A stretch of DNA of 64,000 bases from Amycolatopsis sp. CA-128772 (GCF_002904295.1 NZ_PPHG01000097.1:124001-188000), one strand, 5' to 3'; positions 35,001 through 42,507 are shown, numbered from the stretch's first letter. The notes: generated from the letters alone by a model not told the origin. A program made the numbers and translations.

Positions 35001-35695
35001 AATGTGGCGGACGTGTACGCGGAGGGATGCGCGAGATCACGGTTGTTCACCGTGTAGCGGTTCGCGGCCGCCGTGGCTCGATCGGGGTGTGCGCACCTGT
35101 CCGGTAGTTCGCCGAACGCCGGCAGGGTGTTCGCCGCGTCCACTTCGGCCTGGGTAATCCAGGCCGCGTCGTCGGCGTCGGAGGCCAGCCCCGCAGGCCA
35201 GTGCGGTGCGAGCACGCGCACGACGTCGTCGATGCGGCGAAGAACCAGCTCGCCGATGTCCCCGAGCCCGAAGCCCAGCCGTGGTACTAGGACAGGGTCG
35301 ATGGCGGAAGCGAGGAGGGCCTGCTGGTTCAGGCTCGCGGACGGACGCTCGAGCGAGCTCCCCAGCACGCGGAACAGTTCCCCGCCCCAGCGGATCAGCA
35401 CTTCCTCGCGGGGATCATAGGGCGTGAAGTCCTCCTGCATCGAGAGGTCAGGTAGGTGCTGGAGCAACTCCGGTAGGTCTGCCGCGGTGGCCACCCGCTC
35501 GCCGTGGGGATGGTGCCGGGCGACCGCGTCGAACAGCATCGCGATGGACAGTCCACGATGGGCGGCGGTCGGGGACGCTGCCGCCGCTTCGAGGACCGGG
35601 AGCAGCGATGTAGAGCTGAACGGCGCGACGGCGGCCGCGACAGGGTCTTTGGTTCGATCGTCCCGGCGCCGCCGGGTCCGGTCTCGTTTGCTCAA
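32069..35695 (-). CDS. 1208-residue protein with C-terminal PD-(D/E)XK nuclease signature
   Basis: A very large soluble protein with TTG start (35695; GGGAAGG seven bases upstream), 42 bases after the E1-like gene on the same strand, so probably the last gene of that operon. Residues 1-1050 are mixed alpha/beta without recognised domains. Near the C-terminus LSGEIDTLCVD (Asp1076) followed by IWVIEVKDSY (Glu1091, Lys1093) gives the D...ExK order of a PD-(D/E)XK restriction-like nuclease fold, with AALSVPGLIV and KNHYG before it. Proposed effector of the neighbouring ubiquitin-like system or an independent defence nuclease (inference). Confidence 0.75.
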   Translation of the reverse strand: MSKRDRTRRRRDDRTKDPVAAAVAPFSSTSLLPVLEAAAASPTAAHRGLSIAMLFDAVARHHPHGERVATAADLPELLQHLPDLSMQEDFTPYDPREEVLIRWGGELFRVLGSSLERPSASLNQQALLASAIDPVLVPRLGFGLGDIGELVLRRIDDVVRVLAPHWPAGLASDADDAAWITQAEVDAANTLPAFGELPDRCAHPDRATAAANRYTVNNRDLAHPSAYTSATFGATIATRHRGHVRPLPAAYLVEALPAIGLDLASQAAAASSAAETAFSNTVRTRVARRFKGSGQLITGPLRVGSRSPLHSLVIHNDRQVIALNVVAELTAENFSAKLHAGDQALQQVVAGVSFATPAGSHALSADAQVVRANIIAWPHPVLPGGTRFPVLTLDDLEWILYTAKQSPEDLWYFLRDLSSPAGVETTFAWDMIDRWEVWRQTKTFYHGGKTISFLTFAAHHAAAEWQEASTNAPIERALLALGLPPLRDWPIVNPEHPTGTEIADVSVDEVWQVLPLRVPAAVAKTDPSAPRERRPELFRFAVGMAWKLNRCADAFEAAASRSGLTSLRIVFAFQERQDGPPLTVAGIEDGVITIAWDAQLQPALAEDSFAVERLAGEVLAEALTEDARAGFIQAWQTAPPGIRVDGFRLSQRVQRLPDPIQGHASIKTDVLRRLGEFLIEDGAEPGLLEGVDATRFESKTVFPWLIARLHEAIASLSPTGLLEFALGQLERVHHKRFMIDKQLGWQMGFPTGGDLDRSREINRVTEHIRVVSLIVEEVLGHPPAGTEPTDMVRWIHVVSIAELCLDSCVRSAAIHNQLTHTAAKITESYEVETLTSHEPTDIDIARYQRLRSRHSLPEAVPITTGLAEPPQSDGTPPAPIAERVPRLKPIDEVLHSALGFGLDAVLGVFEVATHWEASEAQPATATTSATVVDECVRLIPLAGRDEFAAALEWLTLCGNDLSSDVIPHWETERRANRISTSPFVKAGSTLWVLPWTTESARKIFLNYLRDGRLPRPHAVLPETVNTVLNKYRQEQNREAEKKCTAALSVPGLIVRSGVKPEKKNHYGLAQLSGEIDTLCVDPARSRIWVIEVKDSYTPYSSHQVRQLVDRFNKPGKYVDRLLAKVADVEVSAASVTAALRVSDPERAWTVLGLMVTRHVEPAAFTVSQRIPYCLLSDVLAVVDQDELPGPGLHGPSTKLTTEPSSGED

Positions 35696-35737
35696 TTGCT
35701 GCCTTCCCGGTGCTGATAGTTGTTTATCGGCAGGTGA

Positions 35738-37108
35738 TCATCGAGGCTCAAGCAGTGGCGTGCTGATCACGTCCGCGGGTGTATCGGCCAGCGCGGTGAC
35801 GGTGTTCATTGCGGCGAGATCCAGGTTGAGGACCTCGTAGCCGACACCTCCGTGCAGTTCGCGGCAGGCTTCGGCGATGGCTGCGCATGCTGCGATCACC
35901 CCGACGAAGGCCGCGCCGACCGCAGTGCCGGCGAGTTCGACGACCCCGCACTTGTCGCCTTGGCTCAGTAGGCTCGTGAACGCCCTGCTGCGGGGGACTT
36001 CGGTTGGTCCGGAGGGCTGATCCCGCCAGCTCGGCACGTCTTGGCTCAGGTACCTACCGGGCAACCGCCGGATCAGGATCGATGTGAAGTCGGCGGCCCC
36101 GTTGCCGAGACCGACATCGACGGCGAACCGCCAGCCGACGCCCGACGTGAGCCGGCGCGCCGGAAGGTTGTCAACGCCCAGTAGGGCAATGTGGCACTCG
36201 TCCTCGAAGACCCGCAAGTCGCTGCGGACGTCGCGCTCGATGATCCGGCTGCGGAAGCCGGCGTGCTGGAGCGCGTCGGCGCTCAGCCGCGTCTTGGAGG
36301 CGCCGTTTGAACCGGACGGGGTCAATACGCCCGTGCTGTGGTTCGCCGGGACCGTCAGACCGGTGTCCTGCAGGACTATCTCAACGCCGCCGGGCTGCTC
36401 GTAGGGCAGCCAGCTGATCACCCACGCGTGCGCCTGACCGAGGTGCCCCAGCCCCACCAGCCACCACGCCAGCGGGGCGTGGGCCAGTTCCGCTCCGTCG
36501 GCGGTGGACCCAAACTCCCACAGGTTGAGCGTTGCCGTGCGAAAGCCGTGGTCGTCGCCCGGCCGTGCCCGAATCCAGCCGAAGATCTCGCTGATGCCCA
36601 GCGCCCCGGACGCGATGGCGGAGAGCGTGCATGAAGGTCCCGTCGACAACGCGGGGGATGGAACGTGAGTCACCGTTGCGGTCCAACCCGACCAGGATGC
36701 GCGCAAGACGCAATGACCGGATCCCTCCGCCGGGGCCGCCGTGGTCGGCCCGATCAGCAGGGTGGGCCGGCCGGAGGCCTTGGCGAGTTCCGCCTCGGGG
36801 ACCTGCAGCGCTCCGGCCTCCTCCACCGCGGCGGCGACAACCAGGCCCCGATACACGCCGCGACAGATCATGGCGCCGGGCGCGCCCACGTGAACGTACA
36901 CCCGGCCGAACGCGCGAACGCCCGTGGCGATCGCCGTCAGGAGCGCCGCTTGCCCCTCCTCGTCGGAACACGCCCATTCGTCGGCGCAGATCAGAACCTC
37001 GATGGACGCATGGGCGGCGAGCGCGGCGCCGAGGGTCGGCTGTGTGTCGTCGTGCGCGGACAGCAGTACGGTCCGGTGTACTTGGTCGGCGCTGAAGTAG
37101 TCGGCCAT
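35738..37108 (-). CDS. E1-like (ThiF-fold) activating protein of ubiquitin-like operon
   Basis: A 456-residue protein; ATG 37108 overlaps the JAMM gene's stop and has GAGGAG upstream. Residues 1-200 form a domain with Rossmann-like strands (IEVLICADEW, VYVHVGAPG), perhaps an inactive ThiF copy. Residues about 213-415 are the E1 module: WWLVGLGHLGQAH (nucleotide-binding GxGxxG), IVLQDTGLTVPAN (Asp248, Asn256), LLGVDNLPARRL and KCGVVELAG with Cys387 as candidate catalytic Cys. It would adenylate the Gly terminus of the Ubl protein and pass it to the E2. Divergent from canonical E1s, so activity is inferred from the operon. Confidence 0.75.
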   Translation of the reverse strand: MADYFSADQVHRTVLLSAHDDTQPTLGAALAAHASIEVLICADEWACSDEEGQAALLTAIATGVRAFGRVYVHVGAPGAMICRGVYRGLVVAAAVEEAGALQVPEAELAKASGRPTLLIGPTTAAPAEGSGHCVLRASWSGWTATVTHVPSPALSTGPSCTLSAIASGALGISEIFGWIRARPGDDHGFRTATLNLWEFGSTADGAELAHAPLAWWLVGLGHLGQAHAWVISWLPYEQPGGVEIVLQDTGLTVPANHSTGVLTPSGSNGASKTRLSADALQHAGFRSRIIERDVRSDLRVFEDECHIALLGVDNLPARRLTSGVGWRFAVDVGLGNGAADFTSILIRRLPGRYLSQDVPSWRDQPSGPTEVPRSRAFTSLLSQGDKCGVVELAGTAVGAAFVGVIAACAAIAEACRELHGGVGYEVLNLDLAAMNTVTALADTPADVISTPLLEPR

Positions 37109-37701
37109 CAGGGGCTCCTCGAAGTGAACGCGCTGCGGATCAGGTGCGCGGCGTGCCGCAGCCGGCGAAGCATCCGGCGACACAGGGTGTGACCGGTGAG
37201 GCGGAGTACTGCGGCGACTTCGTCCCCGTAGTAGGACCTCCAGCGGCCGCCGCCTAAGTGAGTGTGGACACCCACCTGGTCGAGCCGGAGATCTCCCTTG
37301 GCAAACCAGGGCACGATGAGGGCCGTGTGCCCGGGTAGCGCGGACATCGGATGGCTGGAGTCGGTGAGGCTCTGCCCTACCCAGTCGTACGGGTGGGTGT
37401 GGACGTCACCGACGACTCGCACCCGGTCGCGGCGGCAGATCACGCCGAGGGCGCTGTAGCCCTCGGCGTGGAAGGTGATTCCACCGGTCAAGGAGCGCGG
37501 GTCAAGGTCGTCGTACAAGGCGAAGGCGGTCACCGTCGTCCAAGAGGTGGTCGCGTCCCCGTTGGGACGATCGGCGTTCGCGAGCAGGAAGGCGCCTGAC
37601 TCGCGTACGCCGTCGCCTCGTCTGCCGAACTGCACCAGTAGTTCCGAGAACAGTTCGGCGCTGATGATCAGGCCGCCGCGGTCATCCGACACAGAGTTCA
37701 C
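37108..37701 (-). CDS. JAMM/MPN+ deubiquitinase-like peptidase
   Basis: A 197-residue zinc isopeptidase. The complete JAMM motif is present: Glu34 in VRESGAFLL, His101 and His103 in GDVHTHPYDW, Ser111 and Asp114 in GQSLTDSS. The arginine-rich C-terminal helix (about 165-195) may hold partners. In Bil-type operons such proteins remove the ubiquitin-like protein from targets. GTG 37701 is used; GTG 37692 with GAGGTG upstream is an alternative. Six bases follow the E2-like stop, and the stop overlaps the E1-like start. Confidence 0.88.
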   Translation of the reverse strand: MNSVSDDRGGLIISAELFSELLVQFGRRGDGVRESGAFLLANADRPNGDATTSWTTVTAFALYDDLDPRSLTGGITFHAEGYSALGVICRRDRVRVVGDVHTHPYDWVGQSLTDSSHPMSALPGHTALIVPWFAKGDLRLDQVGVHTHLGGGRWRSYYGDEVAAVLRLTGHTLCRRMLRRLRHAAHLIRSAFTSRSP

Positions 37702-37707
37702 CTCGGT

Positions 37708-38175
37708 TCACGTCTGCGGAATTGTGGCGGCTGCCAGCTCGTGGTAGACCTGTTCGAGGTAGAACTCGATCGAGCGGCTTGAGTTCCATGCTCTTTCGGG
37801 GTGCTGGGTGGCCCAGGCGTGCGTTGCCAGAGCCACCCGATCGCACGCGAGGTAGGGGGCGTTTCCGTTCGCCGGCGACCAGTCGGTGCGGAACACCATG
37901 CTGGTCATCCCGCCGGTCGGCCACCGCGACGCCGGAAGAGGGGAGTCCGTGGCGAGGTCCCACGGCTGTCCGGCCGGTGCCTGCCCCGGGTAGCCGTCGA
38001 CCAGCAGCCGCATGCTCAGTTCGTTGCCGTCGCCCGCGGTTATGGCGACCGTCAGGTGAGGCCAGTCGAACGCGACCACGCGCCAGGAGCCGGCGGCGAC
38101 TCCGCTCTCGAACCGGTTCGAGGCCAGGTCGCGGGTGAGCCTCAGCTCGTTGGGGGAGGCGCCGGCTCCTGGCAT
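37708..38175 (-). CDS. E2-like ubiquitin-conjugating protein
   Basis: About 155 residues, start ATG 38175 (AGGGG upstream; GTG 38184 overlapping the Ubl stop is also possible). The pattern fits the prokaryotic E2/UBC-fold: an N-terminal helix, strands WRVVAFDWPHLTVAI and LSMRLLVDGYPGQAP (the YP..P turn of UBC folds), then NAPYLACDRVALATHAW. Cys111 in that segment is the only cysteine in the protein and is the expected catalytic residue. C-terminal helix IEFYLEQVYHEL. It would carry the Ubl thioester from the E1-like protein. Confidence 0.75.
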   Translation of the reverse strand: MPGAGASPNELRLTRDLASNRFESGVAAGSWRVVAFDWPHLTVAITAGDGNELSMRLLVDGYPGQAPAGQPWDLATDSPLPASRWPTGGMTSMVFRTDWSPANGNAPYLACDRVALATHAWATQHPERAWNSSRSIEFYLEQVYHELAAATIPQT

Positions 38176-38180
38176 CACGA

Positions 38181-38642
38181 TCACCCCTGCGGCCGGACGA
38201 GGTGGACGAGGTCGAGGTGCACGGCGCAAGTGCCCCTGGCCACGAACGCGCCGATTGGGCTGTTCGGGGGCAGGTCGTCGGACGAGCCCGACGACCTGAG
38301 GACCAGGTCCGCGGCGGCGGTCGGGTCGATGTCGAAAGCCTTGATCGCTCGCTTCAGTACGGCCTTGACGTGCGCGGACGGGTGAACCTCGAAGCTCTGC
38401 TCGTTGCCGACGTAGGACACAGTGACGGCGATCTGGCGGCAGTGGTGCACGAGGACGTGGCCGGAACCCTCATCGAAGAGTTCCGCGACGGTCAGGCCGA
38501 CGTCGATCTCCACCTCGCTCCCGACGCGGAATACGTGTTCGTCGACCCCAACTTCGACCAGGGTCGCGAGCTTGGTTTCGGGTGCGGTGTCCGGGTACGT
38601 CACCGCGGCCGGGCTTCCTGCTGAGTAGGCGTGGACTCGCAC
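38181..38642 (-). CDS. Two-domain ubiquitin-like protein ending in Gly (BilA-like)
   Basis: About 153 residues, GTG 38642 five bases after CAGGAGG. Two beta-grasp-like units are seen: about 1-70 and about 71-153, the latter with IAVTVSYVGNEQSFEV, helix VKAVLKRAIKAFDI, LVLRSS and the last strand CAVHLDLVHLV. The protein ends in RPQG, exposing a C-terminal glycine without need for processing, as required for conjugation. Tandem Ubl domains resemble ISG15 and BilA. First gene of the operon Ubl-E2-JAMM-E1-(nuclease-like). Confidence 0.78.
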   Translation of the reverse strand: MRVHAYSAGSPAAVTYPDTAPETKLATLVEVGVDEHVFRVGSEVEIDVGLTVAELFDEGSGHVLVHHCRQIAVTVSYVGNEQSFEVHPSAHVKAVLKRAIKAFDIDPTAAADLVLRSSGSSDDLPPNSPIGAFVARGTCAVHLDLVHLVRPQG

Positions 38643-38758
38643 TGGTGCCTCCTGAGTAGACGCGGTCGGCGAGTTCCGATCCGCTGTCCTCCCACAAGGT
38701 AGTCCAAAAAATCGCGACGTGGGTAAAGTTTTTGTCGTGATCACCCAGTGGGGTGAGC

Positions 38759-38787
38759 TTGCCGGATCAACCTGACCGGGGCATACT
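38759..38787 (+). promoter_or_regulatory. Predicted promoter of a leaderless gene
   Basis: -35 TTGCCG (38759-38764), a 17-base spacer and -10 CATACT (38782-38787) place transcription start at about 38793, which is the GTG of the next gene. The transcript is thus probably leaderless, which is common in actinobacteria. This region is the divergent control segment shared with the ubiquitin-like operon; it contains AT-rich sequence (AAAAAATCGCGACG, GTTTTTGTCG). Confidence 0.5.
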
Positions 38788-38792
38788 GAGGC

Positions 38793-39152
38793 GTGCTGTT
38801 GACCGTGCCCAACGCTGCCCTGGAAGCGCTGCTCGCGTCGCCTGCTCTACTGGAGCGAGCCTTCCCGGGCATGCATCAGGAGGCGATGATGCTGATCCAC
38901 CTGCTCAAGGTGTCGACGCCGTCCCTCGCCGACGCTCTCGCTTGGGGGCTTCTGAGCGTCCTGACCCCAGCGTCCCCGAAGCCGACGGCCGCGATCGCCG
39001 TTGCGCGTCGGCGTGCTGTCCTGAATGCGACCGCTTTCGGCGAGGATGGAGACCGTGTGATCGCGCCGCAACATCGGCCCGATGAGGTCACCCGCCTCGA
39101 AGTCATCGACCTGGCCGTGGCCGGCCGGTCTTGTCTCGGGATGACCGGGTGA
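38793..39152 (+). CDS. 119-residue protein preceding the HTH-protease gene
   Basis: A predominantly helical 119-residue protein of unknown family, GTG 38793, probably leaderless. The central helix segment contains MMLIHLLKVSTPSLADALAW, and the second half is polar with several Arg. Its stop overlaps the GTG of the next gene (GTGA), so the two are translated together, the layout of toxin-antitoxin or regulator pairs. No HigB/RelE-like motif is visible, so a toxin role is only a possibility. Confidence 0.6.
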   Translation: MLLTVPNAALEALLASPALLERAFPGMHQEAMMLIHLLKVSTPSLADALAWGLLSVLTPASPKPTAAIAVARRRAVLNATAFGEDGDRVIAPQHRPDEVTRLEVIDLAVAGRSCLGMTG

Positions 39153-40261
39153 GCGCGCCTGGTGATATGCCGGAGGAGTTCCAACCCGATTGGTCGATCC
39201 ACCCCGGCGTGGTCCTTCGCGACGTGCTGGCGGAGCGCGGCATGCGCCAGGCGGAACTCGCCGAGCGCACTGGCCTTACTCCCAAGCACGTGAATCAGAT
39301 CGTTAAGAGTTCGATCGGGATATCGTCAGATGTCGCAGTCTTGCTGGAACGCGCTCTCGACGTTCCAGCCCGGAACTGGATCAGGCTCGAGAGCGATTTC
39401 AACGCGTATGAAAGCAAGAGAAAAGCGCGGCAGAAATTAAACGATTATGTGGGATGGGCTGAGGAATTCGACGACGAAACCTTGTGGCGTCACCGGATTG
39501 TCGATGTTGGCGACAAGGGAGTTGCTCGCGTCGAAAAGATTCTCAAATTCTTCAAGGTTGCCAGCCCGGAAGCCTTTGAAAAGATCTGGTTGAAACCTGA
39601 AGTCTCCTTCCGGCGAAGCCAGGCATTCGGTGTCGTAGAAAAGAACACCGCCCTTTGGCTTCGACTTGTCCAGCGTGCGGCCGAGCAAGTCGATGTGCCA
39701 CCAGTGCGGCCACGAGCCCTTCGCGGCGCCTTGCGGACCGTGCCCGGGCTGACAACGCTGACGGTTCTCGACGGATTCCCCGCTGCGAAACGAGCACTCG
39801 CCGAAGCGGGCGTTGTTCTGGTGTTCGTGCGTGAAGTGCCCGGAACACGCGTCTGCGGTGCCACGACGTGGCTCAGCAAGGACAGGCCGGTCATTGGAGT
39901 AACCGAGCGGCACCGTAAAGCAGACATCTTATGGTTCAGTATCGTACACGAGATAGGGCATGTGCTCTTGCATCCGCGACGCACTACATTCCTGGATCTC
40001 GACTTCGATAAAGATGAAAAAGACGATGCGGAAAAAGAGGCCAACGAATTCGCTGCAAATGCACTAGTTGACAAAGGAATCAACGCGGAAATCAAGATGG
40101 CGCGTTCGCGTCAAGATCTGGCGTTCATAGCGGCTCGTCTCGGTGTGGGAACGGCGATCGTTGCCGGCAGGCACGCGCATCTGACCAACGACTGGCGAAC
40201 TGGCGCATCGCTGCGCGGAAAGATCACTGATGGTGATGTCGCTGGGCTTGAGAGAATGTGA
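39149..40261 (+). CDS. HTH and ImmA/IrrE-type metalloprotease regulator
   Basis: A 370-residue protein. Residues about 20-85 form a HigA/XRE-type HTH (DVLAERGMRQAELAERTG, LTPKHVNQIV); residues about 250-320 carry the zinc-protease motif HEIGH in FSIVHEIGHVLLHP with downstream EKEANEFAANAL supplying the third ligand, as in ImmA/IrrE (COG2856). Such proteins cleave repressors or act as self-regulated antitoxins of mobile elements. GTG 39149 is chosen for the GTGA overlap. The stretch 39400-40150 is noticeably AT-richer than its neighbours and has two TTA codons (39437 and near 39929), pointing to recent transfer. Confidence 0.85.
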   Translation: MSAPGDMPEEFQPDWSIHPGVVLRDVLAERGMRQAELAERTGLTPKHVNQIVKSSIGISSDVAVLLERALDVPARNWIRLESDFNAYESKRKARQKLNDYVGWAEEFDDETLWRHRIVDVGDKGVARVEKILKFFKVASPEAFEKIWLKPEVSFRRSQAFGVVEKNTALWLRLVQRAAEQVDVPPVRPRALRGALRTVPGLTTLTVLDGFPAAKRALAEAGVVLVFVREVPGTRVCGATTWLSKDRPVIGVTERHRKADILWFSIVHEIGHVLLHPRRTTFLDLDFDKDEKDDAEKEANEFAANALVDKGINAEIKMARSRQDLAFIAARLGVGTAIVAGRHAHLTNDWRTGASLRGKITDGDVAGLERM

Positions 40262-40903
40262 CGACATCTGGAGTAACCGCGCCGAGTGCCCCGGGTTTGG
40301 CGTGGACTGGCGACGGCGACGATGACCTCGCGGCTTTCGACAGGCGTTGGGCGGCGTGATGAAGCCGGACGTCCAATGGCTGGCCCGGGCTCGCCACCGC
40401 GCCCCGACGTGGGCGATCCCGCGGTCTGGTCGCAGTCGCGGCATGGCTGAAGACGGGTTCATTTACCGTGTGTGGATCCTGCCGAGCCGGGTAGCCGACC
40501 GCGGGCTACCGGCCCGCTCCGGAGTTTGTCATCGACCTGGTTCACCTGCGTGGGCTGCGGATCAGGATCGCGGCTTACCGTGCGGCTTCGAGCCGCTGAC
40601 CGTGTCGCGACGAATGAAACGCCGGCTGCGGGGTATGCCCGCGGCATGACGACTTCGCCGCTCGAGCCAGATCCGGAAGTAGGACACCAGGAGATCGCGG
40701 CCGCCGACCCCGGCTAAGGGGCCCCCGACACCGCCGACGGCTTCGGGGTCGGCGAGACCGGTCCCGATGTGATTCTTCCGCACGAGGACGCTGAGGAAGA
40801 GCCCGAGGCGTGAACGCGGCGCTGTGCGGCTTTGGGCCGGGACCTACGCTGCGGCGCCTGCGGGCCGCCGCCAATACCGGCGGCTTTGCGGCACTTGCCG
40901 ACG
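40262..40903. other. Low-information region with one interrupted acidic ORF
   Basis: No confident gene in this 640-base stretch. The best candidate is 40646-40813 on the plus strand: ATG, 23 codons, an in-frame TAA at 40715, then a continuing acidic frame (GETGPDVILPHEDAEEEPEA) to TGA at 40811. It could be a small acidic protein inactivated by a nonsense mutation. Other open frames here are Arg/Pro-rich shadows. Confidence 0.4.
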
Positions 40904-41497
40904 CTAAGTTGCCTCGCCTGACGTCAGGACCGCTTTACGGAGCGGGTCAAGGCCTTCGATGGTCAACCGGCCGATCAGTTTCATCTGGTGCAACGCGCCC
41001 GGAAGTTCCTGGTGGCCGTAGAAGGCGGCAGCGGCATCCAACGCGTGCTGTCGAACGTTCTTGGCGGGGCCGTGGTGAACTGCTCCGGCGATGTTGGCGA
41101 AATAGTTGACTGCGTCTCGGACGGTGATCCAGTTGGCGTTGCTGTACATGATCCGCCTGTTGGCGAACTGATCCAACGTGGCATCGTAAGGGCTGAAGGT
41201 AAAGGGGGAATCGGGATCAAAGGCGTCCTCGATGATGTAGAAAACTGGAGGGTTGTCGTAATTAAACTGCTCGATCGGTGACACGCCGTTGATCCTGAAC
41301 CGGATCTTCAGCTTGTGGGTGCGATTGACCTGGTCGATCAACCTCAGTTCATCGAAGAGCAACTTCCGAAGCAATGCGGCCGACATAAGTATCGTGTACT
41401 CGTCTGTCGACTGTGTTCGCTCTTCGAGGTCCTGAAGCGTATGGATGAAGAGTTGCTTTGCGTCCACGTCGTTCACCTCGACAGCCTTCGTGAGCAC
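40904..41497 (-). CDS. Uncharacterised protein near the LexA-controlled gene
   Basis: At least 197 residues; the start is uncertain (GTG 41497 assumed, but the upstream in-frame residues VFSSELCFRVDEHF may also be coding). Composition is balanced and unlike the Arg-rich shadows: QSTDEYTILMSAALLRKLLF, HKLKIRFRINGV, PVFYIIEDAFDPDSP and NYFANIAGAVHHGP. It ends with a helical segment. No family recognised. Codon use is less GC-biased than in the core genome. It is divergent from the ImuA-like gene and might share the LexA box, which is 167 bases from its assumed start. Confidence 0.6.
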   Translation of the reverse strand: MLTKAVEVNDVDAKQLFIHTLQDLEERTQSTDEYTILMSAALLRKLLFDELRLIDQVNRTHKLKIRFRINGVSPIEQFNYDNPPVFYIIEDAFDPDSPFTFSPYDATLDQFANRRIMYSNANWITVRDAVNYFANIAGAVHHGPAKNVRQHALDAAAAFYGHQELPGALHQMKLIGRLTIEGLDPLRKAVLTSGEAT

Positions 41498-41663
41498 TGT
41501 GAAGTGCTCGTCGACTCGGAAGCATAGCTCGCTGCTGAAGACTTTTCGTCGAGGCGATTGGTGACAGGTCGTGCGGAAGTGAGTGCCATACGTTGCTGGC
41601 GCGGCCACGGCGGGGTGAGCTTGACCGGCTCGACTTGACAGCGTTCGCCGCGTCTCGCAGTAT

Positions 41664-41679
41664 TCGAACAAGTGTTCGA
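41664..41679. promoter_or_regulatory. LexA (SOS) box
   Basis: TCGAACAAGTGTTCGA is a perfect match to the actinobacterial LexA operator TCGAAC-N4-GTTCGA, with perfectly symmetric arms. It lies 72 bases upstream of the ImuA-like start codon and indicates DNA-damage induction. Confidence 0.88.
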
Positions 41680-41750
41680 TAGTTCGGGTTCGCTCGCGAC
41701 TTCCCCGCGTGAGCGTCTCCGGCGCGTGTTCGTGGTGCTGGAGGTGCGAG

Positions 41751-42455
41751 ATGGCGGTACCGGAGGCGGTCGCAGGGCTCGCGGCGATACCCGGTGTACG
41801 CACCGCCGCACAGCTCGGCGAGCCGAGCCCGGATACGTCGGCGTCCGCAGGCTCCCTACCGCTGGCGCCGGCACTCGCCAAACTGGTGCCAGGCGGGTTG
41901 CGGCGAGGCAGCACGGTGTCGGTCGCGGGTTCGACCGCGCTGGTTTTCGCATTGCTCGCCGAGGCGACCAGCAAAGGATCGTGGGCGGCAATCATCGGCG
42001 TGCCCGAGGCTGGTCTCGCGGCGGCGGCCGAGCTGGGCGTCGACCTTGACCAGCTCGCTCTCATCCCCAATCTCGGAGCGGAGGTCGCCGCCGTGCTATC
42101 AGCGTTGATCGATGGGTTCGACCTGGTCGTGCTCGGGCCCGCCGTCGCGCGTGGAATGCAATCGCAGCTGGCTCGCCGACTGGCCGGACGGGTCCGCAAT
42201 CGAGGCGCTGTCCTGTTTGCTGTCGGCCCGTGGCCCAACGCCGACCTCGAGCTGCGCGTGTCGAACCGTCGATGGCGCGGTCTCACCGACGACGGCTTCG
42301 GTCACCTGAAGTTCCGCGAGGTCGTCGCGACCAGCCGTGGCCGCGGCGCTGCAGCTCGGCCGCGCACCGTCGCGCTGCAGCTACCAGGCCCGGACGGCGC
42401 TATCGCCGTTGTCGAGGCATCTGCCGGGCGTGGGCTAACCGAGGTCCCTGGATGA
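41751..42455 (+). CDS. ImuA-like RecA-fold protein (SOS mutasome component)
   Basis: A 234-residue protein resembling the actinobacterial ImuA' of the ImuA'-ImuB-DnaE2 mutasome: N-terminal helical region, RecA-like core with VPGGLRRGSTVSVAGSTALVFAL (P-loop position without a canonical GKT), WAAIIGVPEAGLAAAAELGVD, LIDGFDLVVLGPAV and VRNRGAVLFAVGPWP. Preceded by CTGGAGGTG and by a perfect LexA box. It is orphaned: no ImuB or DnaE2 gene follows in the window; the next frame is a 20-codon ORF and then a GNAT gene. It may aid translesion synthesis with an ImuB encoded elsewhere. Confidence 0.8.
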   Translation: MAVPEAVAGLAAIPGVRTAAQLGEPSPDTSASAGSLPLAPALAKLVPGGLRRGSTVSVAGSTALVFALLAEATSKGSWAAIIGVPEAGLAAAAELGVDLDQLALIPNLGAEVAAVLSALIDGFDLVVLGPAVARGMQSQLARRLAGRVRNRGAVLFAVGPWPNADLELRVSNRRWRGLTDDGFGHLKFREVVATSRGRGAAARPRTVALQLPGPDGAIAVVEASAGRGLTEVPG

Positions 42456-42507
42456 TCCGCAGGTTGCAGCCGCGCTCGAACTGGCCGGGGCAGTCACGAG
42501 GTGACCG

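Noticed and set aside
40347..40649. Plus-strand ORF of 100 codons after the HTH-protease gene
   Set aside because: Arg/Pro-rich, no ribosome binding site, no recognisable domain.
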